The notes below the pieces were generated by a model. It saw only the letters and a list, made by a program, of their open reading frames with translations, was not told the origin of the DNA and ran no database searches. Source: Acanthaster planci (lineage: Eukaryota > Echinodermata > Asteroidea > Valvatida > Acanthasteridae). From it: 40,129 nt of DNA. The position numbers were made by a program, and so were the translations under genes. The stretch covers positions 167,363 through 207,491 of the forward strand of contig NW_019091454.1 in NCBI RefSeq assembly GCF_001949145.1. The letters run 5' to 3'. Of the stretch, positions 29,873-39,412 are shown piece after piece (the first letter of the stretch is position 1; every line of letters begins with the position of its first letter).

Positions 29873-30005
29873 AGGTTGTGCAGGGCAGCCATTTTTCTGA
29901 TACGAGCTTTCGCTCCACAGGGATACACATGAGTAGACCTTTTGTGCTATCCCTCCATAACAAAAGCAGTTACTGGAAAGATGGCTTCCATGTACATGCA
30001 TAATC
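29873..30005. mobile_element. Foldback MITE, copy 2
   Basis: Second copy of the hairpin family, just downstream of the PUDP stop codon. The arms are more diverged than in copy 1 but still pair around the shared core GGGATACACATGAGTAGACC. The right arm contains an additional ATGTACAT relative to the left arm and to copy 1. Confidence 0.75.
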
Positions 30006-32424
30006 TCTATGTAAGCTAATTTAAGCAGGCTTGTGTACACATAACTCTGAGGTATCAAATGGGTGATATGAAACTATGCTGTCTTTGTACAGTTTCTTCT
30101 GGATTAGGAGACCACAAGGTGTGGCAGAATATGGGGGATGATAACATTGTAGGGGACCCATGGAAGTGCCCACAGTGTATCATCAGTATATTATCTTCCT
30201 ACATGTATGAAGTAGCCCCAGCCAGGGCAGACAGGTAGCCTGATAGACTGCTGAAACTTGGAACAATACTACCTCATTATATAAATTTTCTTCATTTTTA
30301 GTTTTGACTACACATGCAAAAACATATGTTTAATCTTTAGATGGTTCGGGGCTCACAACATCTGAACATTCCTAAGTCCATCTCAGCTTCCCAGGGCCGA
30401 TACTAGCCTGATGCTGCCATGTCAGGCACAAATGGCTAAATATAATAACCATATCTGCCCTAAAGTTACAGGTACCCATTTACTCCTTGGTGGAGAGAGG
30501 CACATGGGGTGACTTTCCCAAGATCACGTTGCCACCCGCAGCTGGATTTGAACCCCTGACCCAATGATCAAAAGCTACAAACTCTAACCACTAGGCCACA
30601 TCCCCCCAAGAGATACCAGTACTAGAAGATTTCTGTGGACATCTCAACAAAAGTAGTACTTTTGAATTTAATTTCTACAACTAAGTTTAGTTGTTGACAA
30701 TTTCATTAAATGACAGTTTTGGTAAAGTATTGTTCTGCAGTAAAGCTACTGTTCGCCTTTGGATCATCTGATAGTGTGGAATAACAAAACAATTGTCGCC
30801 TGCTGATGGGATCCATGGATTTTGTACATCCTTGGAGGCAAATGGCACCCTTGGCTTCGCGTTTTTGGTGGTAGTTATCTGGTTACATGTATATCCTCGT
30901 GTACAAAACACCATGGACCCCACCAAGCATCAACTGTATGCTAAAAGCTTTGCATGGTGAACAGTTATTGCAAATTGGTTTTGAAAAGAGTTAGTGTTAA
31001 AGTGTTTGAATAATGAGAATGGTAGTCTCTGTATGCCTACATGAGACACACCAGTGTCACCTGAAGAATGTGCCTTTCCTTTACACCAAAACTTTTAGAC
31101 ATACTTGACAATATACCCCTGTGAGGTGTATAATTTGATACAAAAAAGTCTGACCATTACAAGATTCTAATTTTGAGCTGAATCAATAAAGATCTTTTCT
31201 GAGAATTATTGTACCAATTTCTCAACTTTCTCAATTCATTGATAGGTTATTGTACTCACTCCCTTGATAGTGGGGTCCACTCTGTGAAGAGATACGCCTC
31301 CTTTGCATGGTTTGTGTCCATACCATTGGGTGACATTGGGTCACTTAACCGGAGTTTGTACAAGCATTAGCAGCTGTTCCATGTAGGTCTTGTTGCTGAC
31401 CTTCCTCAACAACTGGTACCTCTGCCTAGGCCTCATAATGCTTCATATTGGAAGTAATCTGGGTTCATTCCCAAGTCTTTTGGTTTCAATTTGCTCCAGG
31501 ATGTCTCTTAAATGTACATATAATTTAGTCTGAAACTAGAAAGTACCGAGTGCTAACTGAATGAAAATCAGGTCGAGCCCCGATGGCCAGAAGTATCACA
31601 CTTATGAGCATTTTAATCATGACCACCAAGCTGCATATCCCTTGCGCAGCTGAGCATTTGTGACCCACTCTGCGAAGTGTAATAAGTCGCGCAATGCCCA
31701 AACATGTTATGGCCTGTTCTATTTGGAGAGGGCAACATTTCTTCAAAACGTGATTTTGTGATTTTTCCTTTAACAGCTTCTATAACATTTACATTTTCAG
31801 AATTTGTGACTACAAACATCGATACTGGTGAATAAAGATGAAAAATTAATCATTCAGTAGGAAATCCTGCAAAACATTACGTTTCCAAGTGCCACACTTC
31901 CTGAGCTTTTTCTCGAAAAGTGCTTTTACTGAATCCAAAATGTGGATATACAAATGTCTATATATCTCCAGAATGCAGTGCACTACAGGGGTCATTCATG
32001 TATCAAATTGTAGCTTATGATGTACAAAATCCAGCCATATCAAAAACTCATAACCTGAATCTGGCAACTTATTACCCATTTTGCTAGAGCAGGTCACATT
32101 TATTTCAATCAGCACAATCCACATTCTTCCTCAGAAGAGAAACTGAACAGGACTCAAAGCACATCAAGGTTTTAAATGATGGAAAATGTTATTTCTACAG
32201 TCTTACAAATTACAAGAAGAACGGTAAATTTTAATGAATAAAAGCAGCCAGCCTTAAGACGGATACTTACGCTTCAAGCACACTAGTCCCACAATGTTTC
32301 TTTTCCATTCTATATATCTTGGCTAAATATGATCCTTTCATCGATACTGTAACTCAGCGCGTTATCGTATTGGTACGACTTCGAGATCACCAACTTGCCG
32401 ATGTTCTGGTGATATTTCAGGAAA
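30006..32424. other. Intergenic interval between PUDP and the THAP pseudogene
   Basis: Apart from the SINE at about 30345-30609 I see no gene here. A frame on the minus strand at 30687-30926 and another near 31525-31746 are open but show no family motif. The rest is AT-rich single-copy-looking sequence with two TACATGTA words at 30200 and 30884. Confidence 0.6.
30345..30609 (-). mobile_element. tRNA-derived SINE with a CORE/MIR-like body
   Basis: Read on the minus strand from 30609, the element opens with a Pol III A-box (TGGCCTAGTGG) and, about 45 bases later, a perfect B-box (GGTTCAAATCC). It continues with TGATCTTGGGAAAGTCAC and GGAGTAAATGGGTACCTG, the hallmark order of CORE-SINEs such as mammalian MIR (GACCTTGGGCAAGTTACTTAA, then a TAAAATGGGGATA-like stretch). 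The 3' boundary is unclear; the similarity fades near 30345. It lies between PUDP and ZNHIT1. Confidence 0.75.
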
Positions 32425-32761
32425 ATGCCAACCAGGTGTGTTGCTGCAGGTTGTGGAAATACTTCTAAAAATGACACAAGCATGCATAACTTCCCAAAAG
32501 ATGTGAAATATCGCAAAATTTGGTCCACAAAAGTCAAGCTTACACGAGCCAAGTGGACTTGACCAACGCCGAGCTCAAAACTCTGCAGCGACCACTTCAA
32601 GCCGGACTATTTTGAGCCTGCAAGATTCATTTTGCATGAAGTTCAATGGGCTGCTAAAACTGGATGCAGTGCCGACGATATTCGTACCAAGTGAGAAGTC
32701 AAAGGAAAAAACAGAAAAACGAAGAGGAGCCTTAGAGAAGCGCAAGCGGAAAAGGCTATGA
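32425..32761 (+). pseudogene. THAP-domain pseudogene
   Basis: An ATG at 32425 opens a C2CH THAP zinc finger: MPTRCVAAGCGN, MHNFPKDVKYRKIW, KVKLTRAKWT. A TGA then follows in frame (about 32560), after which the same frame continues PTPSSKLCSDHFKPDYFEP, completing the C-x4-C...C-x2-H ligands. A single-base frameshift near 32647 is needed to reach GLLKLDAVPTIFVP, which includes the diagnostic AVPTIF motif, and a Lys/Arg-rich tail ending at a TGA at 32759-32761. All THAP hallmarks are therefore present but the reading frame is broken twice. THAP domains are the DNA-binding modules of P-element transposases and of host transcription factors; the rest of such a protein is not seen. Sequencing error is an alternative explanation for either break. 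Confidence 0.85.
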
Positions 32762-33898
32762 TATTTCCACATACGCCGCTGCAGGGAAGCCGTGCGCGCT
32801 TACTCCGAGTTTCAGACGGCCCAAATGGCACCAGACTACAATTTGTGGGTTCTTAAACATACGTCACGCCATTTGTCGGAGATTTGAGGGGGGGTGTTTG
32901 AAAAACAGTAATTAACAATAATTAAATACATTTTATTCATTTTTTTCACCATTTGTACTGATACTGACATATCCAGGCAAAACATAAAGAAGAAAATGGC
33001 TGTTCATTTAAGGAGGTCCGCATGAACCCTTTGTGTTTATAATGATAGCAACAAAAATTTTACTATAATATATGTCTTCAGAGAGTACAGATCGTGAGCA
33101 TTTTGTAAAGGTGCGGCTGGGTGCATGTAGATCATTACAGTCTACTTTTAAAGGAACCTTTATCCATGATGATTTTCAATAGGCAGGCCATTGGCTGTGA
33201 AGTCTTTCCAATGCACAGCGGAGCAGTTAAGTCCAGGTTTGACATAAGAGAAGAATTTTGACCCAGACAGTCAACATTTATGGAGAAAGTACATGTACAT
33301 GTTTCATACTCTCATTCTTAACAGAAAAAGGAAAAGAAGGACTGCTTAAAATACGATACCACCAGTTGTGGAATTTGCTGAAAGGACTTTTATTACACTT
33401 TGGACCTCAACAAATACTGGTAACAAAACGTTCTTTCTCCCAAAGTGCAGAATCGAACTTCAGGATAGTGCATTAAAACTCCTCACTGGACTCGTCTGCA
33501 TATACATGTATCCAGAGACATTCCTATTGATGAGCCCAATTCACTGGATACCGCAGACATCTATTTGACAGCTCAGTCAGCAACTACAATGTACGTGCTG
33601 TGCTATGGATCATCTCAGTGGAGGAGCCACTCATCGGCCTCTCTGAATGTATTTGGCATTGAGCAATACAAGGCTACAGTGTACATGCACCTACAAAGCC
33701 AGGACAATAGCCATCACATACATGCACCATATCCGGTCCATAATGGTTTCTTCTGTTTTGTCTTTCAGGCCCCAGACTTTGCATTACATGTAAAACCTCT
33801 ACACTGAATTTGGCTGAGGTCAAGACATGTGCAGCAATGTACACGTACATGTAAGTTCACAGCATGATGTTTGGTCTAACATGACAATGTCACTGAAG

Positions 33899-36800
33899 TT
33901 ATACGGTCCACTTCAAGCACCTGTAAATCAAGAAACCAGAAATACACATAAGTGAATTTGATGGATTTAACTTGAGTATCATTTTATACATGATTTCATG
34001 GAACTTGAGTAACCTCGACCTTCGTGGAAATAGACTTTGGCCTTACTTTCCTTGTTAGTCTACTTATCATTTACTACATGAAGTTTTGCAGCCATGTAAA
34101 TACATTCTACACATAAAAAGATATAGAATTGAACATCTTTGATAGTAGGGACAATCAAAGCTTTTATAGAGGATGTTCTGTTTACAATTTTGTAATAAAA
34201 TCAGCTCTGTGTACAGTTTTGAAAGTTCATTATTTTCTTTGAGCCATGTGGCAACTCTCAAAGTTCTCTCACTAGTAAATTAAGATTTCATAACCCTTAC
34301 AAAGCTGTTTCCTGTATCAAGTCAAGCAAAAATACCAACAACAATCGTGATTACTTACCACAACTAACTTATTTTAATTTTGGTCACAACTTGGGCCATC
34401 TAAATGGCCTGAAACGTGTCATAGTAGCTGAATCACTTTGTAACAAAATGCGACGGAAATAGAGCTACTCTATCACATGAAGTTTTGTAAATTGGCTTTT
34501 GTAGTGCAAGGATCATTCTTATCAACAAATCAATCAGTCATGGTCACTCCAGTAAAGGCACAGGCTTGAATTCATACATGTAAGTGACTGAAGTGATACT
34601 CTATGTACGGGTACATGTAAAGGTACATGTAAAAGCAGGAATTATTTGATCCTCACCTTGTGTCTTGATGGGTACCTAGGCACTTGACACTACAGTATCT
34701 AGCCCCACAGCTCACACAGGTATAGTTGGAAGGAAATGTGCAGTAGCTACATTAAGGTGTTAACAATCGCTGACTGAATGCTGCTCTGCATAAGCTCAAC
34801 ACAAATTATCAAACAGTAGGAAAAGGTGGTTGCTTGTCAGTTTGTACCCGTACATGAATCAGGGGCTCAAAGTGGAGTTTAACACAAAAATCCCCTTCAT
34901 GAAGGATCAGGTCCAGGTCTTATCCCACAATCATGGCAATGTACAGCAGTGTCAGAGTGTATATGTACATGCTCGGGACCGGGGGTTGAATATTTTATCC
35001 CCAGTGTGAAACAATTTCCCTGGGGTGAGAATGGTAGTGTCAAACAGGTAGGGGTGAGCTTGTGTCAGAATGAGGATTGAAGGGTTCTCAACATGCACTT
35101 ATTTGTAGCTTTTACCCAAGTAAATCAAACCAACAGCTCAAATCAAAATGAAAATGATTTACCAGAATTTCTTACATAAAGATCAACAAGGGTTATATTC
35201 CTTTAGCTTCTAATGTTTTACTGATTGGATAAGTAAAACTGAAATACTTTAAGCCTGAATCCTGGATCAGAGATCAACTACAAACACTGTGCAAAATTCA
35301 CGATATCATGCATGTGTACAATTTAATTAAAATGTGTGCGTAGTAATGTTGTTTTCTAGTGCTGGGACTAGGAATAACACAATGAAAACCAAAATTCTAA
35401 AAATGTGGAACCTGTCAAATTGAAATCCTAAAATAATATCAATCAAGTTCAACTTTGGACAAATTGTTCATCAAAGGATATCCGCATACTGCACAGAACT
35501 TCCTTTCAGGAGTCTTAGACGGTGGGATGCAGGCTGTCAGATAGTTAGGTGGCTCCTGCATGCTCAGTTGCTCTTCCTCAACTAACATGTTAAAAGTCTT
35601 CCTGAAACGCTGCTTGAAGTGGTCCCCACGTGTCTTTTTCTTCTTTTTGGCTGGGGCTGCAATGTGAAAATAGTACACACATGAAGTACACACGTACATG
35701 TACATTTATGTAACATAAACTGGCCTAGTAAAGGAAATATCATTGTGATTTGATTTACTTCTAGAAACAGGACAAAGATAGATAAAGTAGACAATGTGAA
35801 CTGAAACAGACTTCTCAAAGAAGAACTACTTGTGTTACACAAGCAGAAGGAAGAAACTTGGGCCCAAATAAACAATTGGGCAGAAGGGTGGAAGTGGGGT
35901 ACTACTCCTATGAGGAAGAAAGCTCAGGGAAAATACATGTATGAAAGGTTCTCTTCCTTTTGTTGTAAATTCAAGGGTGTGAGTGACCACTTAAAATTAA
36001 AGCTGAAAACAGCTGGCAATAAGCTGAAATGTAAGAAGTCCCCAGATGTTTGTATACAGCAGGTGCACAAAAAAGCCGAAACTCAGGATTTCAGGTAAGA
36101 CTTCCATAAGAGTTCTCTGAATACATGTATAAGAACTCGGGAACTGTTTGGATGAAAAGTTGAACTGGAATAAGAACTCACAAATCGTAGCTGGTGAGGC
36201 AAGCCAAAGGTTGTATTTCCCGAGTATTCATAACTTAAGGGAGTTCAGAGTGGACAACATCAACCACTTGCTGCCGGGTGGAATTTGCACATGCAGGACA
36301 AGTTACTAGGCATCAGGATTTTCCGTTTTCAACATTTTTGAAAAAATTCATAACTTCATTTACACCCACACGAATGACTCCTCTGATCTGACAGGCAACC
36401 TCCATTGATGCCTGAGTATTGAAACCAGGCCTGCTGCCCATTAAAGATACCCAAGATTGTGCGGTGTTGCATAATTTATGTAATTACATACAGTAGAGTA
36501 CGTGTATTGTTACTTTTTGTAGAAATAGTTTGATGTGTATTCCACAGTGAGACGAATTTCGTTAACAAAACTACAATTTCCAGACGTTAAGCCTGTTTCC
36601 AGATATAACTTCCTCTATGCCCACTATCATTAGTAAGTAAACTGAGAATGGTTTTTAGCCTTAAATTGATGTGTAAACGGACGAAAAAGTGTGGTCAGAA
36701 AGCATAATCACACATGCACACGTACATGTACAGTACATGAAGTTGACTGCAGGAACTCCAATGTTCAATAAAGATTTTGCCATGAATCCAGAGTGCTACA

Positions 36801-38937
36801 CTCTCAAACTGGCATTCAATGTAAGTTTGCTGATGACTATTGGCAATGGAAAACTGCTTTTAAAAGGGCAAAATCACCTGTCGTGCCTGTTCATCTGTAG
36901 ACAGGCCCTGCGAGTATGTTCTTAACTCACTCAGAATGCCCTGTAGTTTATGGATTTCATGCCAGATAAATTACGATCAATTTGACGGTTAAAAAAGCCA
37001 CTATGTTTTTCTTGATTTTCCTCAAAGCAGTTAACTCAAGCAGGGAACAAGTCAGTAAAATAAAAAACCCAAACTTTTAAACGTCTTAAATCAGCCAATC
37101 TTGTAAAATCTTGTAAACCAACGGTGTCACCTTCCTTTAACTTACCTCCTTCATTGGCATCAAATTGTGGCAGTTTTTTATTAGGAATGACAAGGTTGGC
37201 CTGGGGATCTTCTTGAAAATTATCCTGCTCAAGTGCCTCAAGCTGTTTGCGTAACCTCTTGGCACGGGTGTAACTATCAAGAATTCGCTTTTGCATGCTG
37301 TCTTTAATACGACCTGTGTGAAGGAATAAGTTCATTTACATGTACAAAGAACCACTGCAACAAATAACTGCCAGATCCATTCAATATACACCAAAGAATC
37401 ATGCAGCCACAAGTTCATCATGTACACATAGAAAAGTAATTAATATGATCAGTTGATCAGAAAGGAATGCAGAGCAACATTCAGTGATCTGGGCCCAATT
37501 TCATGGCACTGGTTGCCACAGAATTCTGTGATTACAATCTCCATTCTGCATTAACCACGCTAGCAGAAAAATTCTGCACTAACCCTTTAAGCACAGAATC
37601 CTACGTTACATGTACAGGATGTATGCATGCGCACAAGCCAAAATTCCTCGCTAATCCGTGAAATATGTTCGCCATAAGCACAGAATTTTCTGCTATGGTA
37701 AGCGCTGATTTTTCACTTGCGGTAAGCAGCGACATGAAATAGGGCCCTGGTGATTTATCAATCATGCAGTGAAGACCCCAAGTGACAGGTTGATTATGCA
37801 AGAATGGTGGCCATTAATAGATTGTTAAAATGTAATAAATGTAATGTATGCCCACTCACCCTTGCTCTATGCCCACTCACCCTTGCTCTATGCCCACTCA
37901 CCCTTGCTCTATGCCCACTCACCCTTGCTCTATGCCCACTCACCCTTGCTCTATGCCCACTCACCCTTGCTCTATGCCCACTCACCCTTGCTCTATGCCC
38001 ACTCACCCTTGCTCTATGCCCACTCACCCTTGCTCTATGCCCACTCAACCTTGCTCTATGTCCACTCACCCTTGCTCTATGCCCACTCACCCTTGCTCTA
38101 TGCCCACTCACCCTTGCTCTATGCACTAATACATGTAAATACATAAACAGACCACTTCAAAATTGCAAATGTGTCCCAGGTATAATAAGGTAAATTGCAC
38201 GCCAGTAATTTGGGTCACCGTTGAGTTTCAAATCTGAAATGGCAAGGGTTTCTTCCCAAGGTCCTAGTTGCCCAACTACATGTACAATTACACCGCTACA
38301 GTTGACCTAGGCCTACATGGAGTGAGCCTCACAGTTCTTAGCCTTTTGTCAAGGCCTTCATGACTGTGTGTGTAACTGCAAAGCGACTGGACAGGAGACC
38401 AGGTAAGTGGCGCAGCCACAAGGCCTTTTCCAACTTGATTTTGGCTTTTGTGTTGAATTATTCATAAGCTTTCTGATATACATTATTCATAAATTTCATG
38501 TAAATAGTTGAAGCAGATGAGTTTCCCAAATACATGTACATGTAAATGGCATATCAACTCCAAAGCTTACGCCATGTTTCCATCTGGTTTTTCAAGAGGG
38601 CAATAAGCGGTGAGATGACAACTATGATGCTTGTTGGTGGGGGATGGTTCTGACATTGGAGTAACACTAACAAGTAGAAGTTCATCAAGGTTGAATGGTC
38701 AAAGCAAAACGGCAGTGCTTGAAATATTGAGCTCTTAGTCTTACCATATCCCGTGGGTAAAGATGAAAATGTCACGCCCGTGTACGGATACTTCAATTGC
38801 CTAACGATGCAATGGTTTTAACTCGGCAAGGTAAAGTTTTCCAGCAGCATACATGCATATTCTATAGAACTGTCCAAATACTGCTCAGACAACTGACCTG
38901 CACTCACGGCTCCCGACACACTTGACACACTTGCCAT
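33899..38937 (-). CDS. ZNHIT1: ZNHIT1, zinc-finger HIT protein, SRCAP/SWR1 chromatin-remodelling subunit, complete in five exons
   Basis: ZNHIT1 (yeast Vps71/Swc6) is a nuclear subunit of the SRCAP complex, which deposits histone H2A.Z. Exons on the minus strand: 38937-38898, 37313-37146, 35656-35482, 34737-34657, 33920-33899. They total 486 nt: 161 residues and a TAA stop, against 154 in human. Exon 2 gives QLEALEQDNFQEDP and KKLPQFD; exon 3 gives KKKKKTRGDHFKQRFRKTF, EPPNYLTAC and FCAVCG; exon 4 completes the HIT finger, YTCVSCGARYCSVKCLGTHQ; exon 5 gives CLKWTV at the C-terminus, as in human. All zinc-binding cysteines and the histidine of the HIT finger are present. Junctions are GT-AG except the exon 3 to 4 intron, which is AT-AC (separate entry); without it, frame 3 would end in a nonsense tail. 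The start ATG lies in a short Ser/Val-rich exon of 40 nt, and phase 1 agrees with exon 2. Confidence 0.95.
33921..34656 (-). other. ZNHIT1 intron 4
   Basis: GT-AG intron beginning GTGAGG at 34656 and ending TTTACAG at 33921. It contains three TACATGTA words near 34576-34632 and no recognised gene or repeat. Confidence 0.75.
34738..35481 (-). other. ZNHIT1: AT-AC U12-type (minor spliceosome) intron, ZNHIT1 intron 3
   Basis: On the minus strand the intron starts ATATCCTTT at 35481, the canonical U12 AT-AC 5' splice site, directly after TGCGG. It ends CACCTTAATG TAGCTACTGCAC at 34738: CCTTAAT is a U12 branch-site match and lies about a dozen bases from the AC, the spacing typical of this class. 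Splicing joins GG to A to make the glycine of CAVCG-FPSNYTC inside the HIT zinc finger in frame. No GT donor near this position preserves the finger. Confidence 0.93.
36545..37065 (+). repeat. Dispersed repeat family, copy B
   Basis: Partner of copy A: TTTCCAGACGTTAAGCCT, ATGCCCACTATCATTAGT, GGAAAACTGCTTTTAAAAGG, ATGCCCTGTAGTTTATGG and CTCAAAGCAGTTAACTCAAG occur in the same order and spacing. It lies in ZNHIT1 intron 2, ending close to exon 2. An open frame at 36689-36925 is not conserved in copy A, so I do not call a gene. Confidence 0.7.
37491..37747. mobile_element. MITE with GGGCCC ends
   Basis: The element starts GGGCCCAATTTCATG and ends CATGAAATAGGGCCC, an inverted pair. Inside, motifs of the type AAGCACAGAATTTTCTGCT and AGCAGAAAAATTCTGCA are repeated in both orientations, giving it extensive self-complementarity. 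Elements with this GGGCCCAATTTCAT end are familiar to me from marine invertebrate genomes, but I cannot name the family. No target duplication is clear. It lies in ZNHIT1 intron 1 and contains one TACATGTA (about 37609). Confidence 0.75.
37848..38123 (+). repeat. 21-bp minisatellite, 13 copies
   Basis: ATGCCCACTCACCCTTGCTC plus one T is repeated 13 times, almost without change; only two adjacent units carry substitutions (CTCAACC and ATGTCC). Because 21 is a multiple of three, several frames on both strands are open and give heptapeptide repeats such as MPTHPCS or RARVSGH, but nothing indicates translation. It lies in ZNHIT1 intron 1. Confidence 0.95.
38339..38433 (+). repeat. Inverted repeat arm, left
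   Basis: TAGCCTTTTGTCAAGGCCTT, GTGTAACTGCAAAGCG, CTGGACAGGAGACCA, GTGGCGCAGCC and CCTTTTCCAACTTG occur here in order and again, inverted, at 39061-39163. The arms are roughly 85 percent similar by eye. They bracket ZNHIT1 exon 1 and the RecQ-like fragment. Confidence 0.8.
38554..38815 (-). pseudogene. RecQ-like helicase fragment (motifs I and Ia) in ZNHIT1 intron 1
   Basis: The minus strand encodes SSLPTGYGKTKSSIFQALPF, a Walker A (motif I) as found in RecQ-family DNA helicases, and then SIIVVISPLIALLKNQME, matching RecQ motif Ia. Just upstream, in another frame, AIEVSVHGRDIF matches the segment that should precede motif I, so at least one frameshift separates them. Motif II (DExH) and later motifs are absent within 500 bases. 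It is most likely a decayed fragment, perhaps carried by a repeat: inverted repeat arms lie on either side (38339-38433 and 39061-39163). It is on the same strand as ZNHIT1. Confidence 0.7.
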
Positions 38938-39010
38938 CTTTCGTATACTTTTAATTTGCAAAATAAGTTAATGTGTGCTGACCCCCTCGCTTATGATTGG
39001 TTGGTATTTT
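38938..39010 (-). promoter_or_regulatory. Proximal promoter of ZNHIT1 with CCAAT box
   Basis: Upstream of the ZNHIT1 start the sequence reads, on the plus strand, ATTGG at 38996-39000 followed by TTGG, that is CCAACCAAT on the gene strand, about 60 bases before the ATG. This is a good NF-Y type site at typical distance. No TATA box is evident. The transcription start is not determinable by eye. Confidence 0.45.
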
Positions 39011-39060
39011 TGCTACCCCGCTAAAACATAAAGAAAAACATAAGACATTCCTGACAAGTT

Positions 39061-39163
39061 GGAAAAGGTCGAGGCTGCGCCACTCGTGCATGTGGTCTCC
39101 GGTCCAGCCGCTTTGCAGTTACACATAAACACAGTACAGTCACAAAGGCCTTGACGAAAGGCT
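39061..39163 (-). repeat. Inverted repeat arm, right
   Basis: Inverted partner of 38339-38433. This arm has about ten extra bases including TACAGT in the middle and a few extra near GCACGAGTGG. It lies just upstream of the ZNHIT1 promoter. Confidence 0.8.
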
Positions 39164-39199
39164 ACACAGTTCTGAGAGTAGGCATTAGTGTCACACGTT

Positions 39200-39412
39200 A
39201 AATAAAAGTTCACAGTTTCCCCTGATACATGTAATCTTCTTCAACATGTTAAAAACTCAAAACCCTGACCTTTTTCATGTTTGACAACATCAACCATACA
39301 GTTAATAATAAAATAAAAGTTCACAGTTTCCCCTGATAATCTTCTTCAACATGTTAAAAACTCAAAACCCTGAACTTTTTAATGTTTTGACAACATCAAC
39401 CGAACAGTTGTT
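39200..39412 (+). repeat. Tandem duplication with 111-bp period
   Basis: AAATAAAAGTTCACAGTTTC starts at 39200 and 39311. The two units run together through CCCTGATA, ATCTTCTTCAACATG, AAAACTCAAAACCCTGA and GACAACATCAACC with few differences. The main difference is that unit 1 has TACATGTA (39226-39233) where unit 2 has TA. Confidence 0.92.

Larger units (their letters stand above)
1136..39233. repeat. Window-wide family of TACATGTA words and (TACATG)n runs
   Basis: By hand I count about 100 occurrences of the palindrome TACATGTA; from base composition roughly one is expected in 39 kb. Many are single, others form runs such as TACATGTACATGTA (12154, 15514, 22402, 26819, 38531) or three units (about 14877). 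Only one copy lies in a coding exon (13941-13948), although coding exons make up about 9 percent of the window. In several alignable pairs of sequence the word is a 6-base gain at a TA. Confidence 0.9.

Noticed and set aside
30687-30926. 79-codon minus-strand frame between PUDP and ZNHIT1
   Set aside because: No motif and no supporting splice structure; left as unassigned intergenic DNA.
35439-35481. Continuation of ZNHIT1 exon 3 to the TGA at 35439 as the natural C-terminus
   Set aside because: It would cut the HIT zinc finger in half; the AT-AC intron and exons 4-5 restore the full conserved domain and the CLKWTV end in frame.
37848-38123. CRISPR array
   Set aside because: The 21-bp units are contiguous with no unique spacers, and the genome is eukaryotic.
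37794-38193. Open frames encoding heptapeptide repeats
   Set aside because: They follow directly from a 21-bp minisatellite whose period is a multiple of three; nothing suggests translation.
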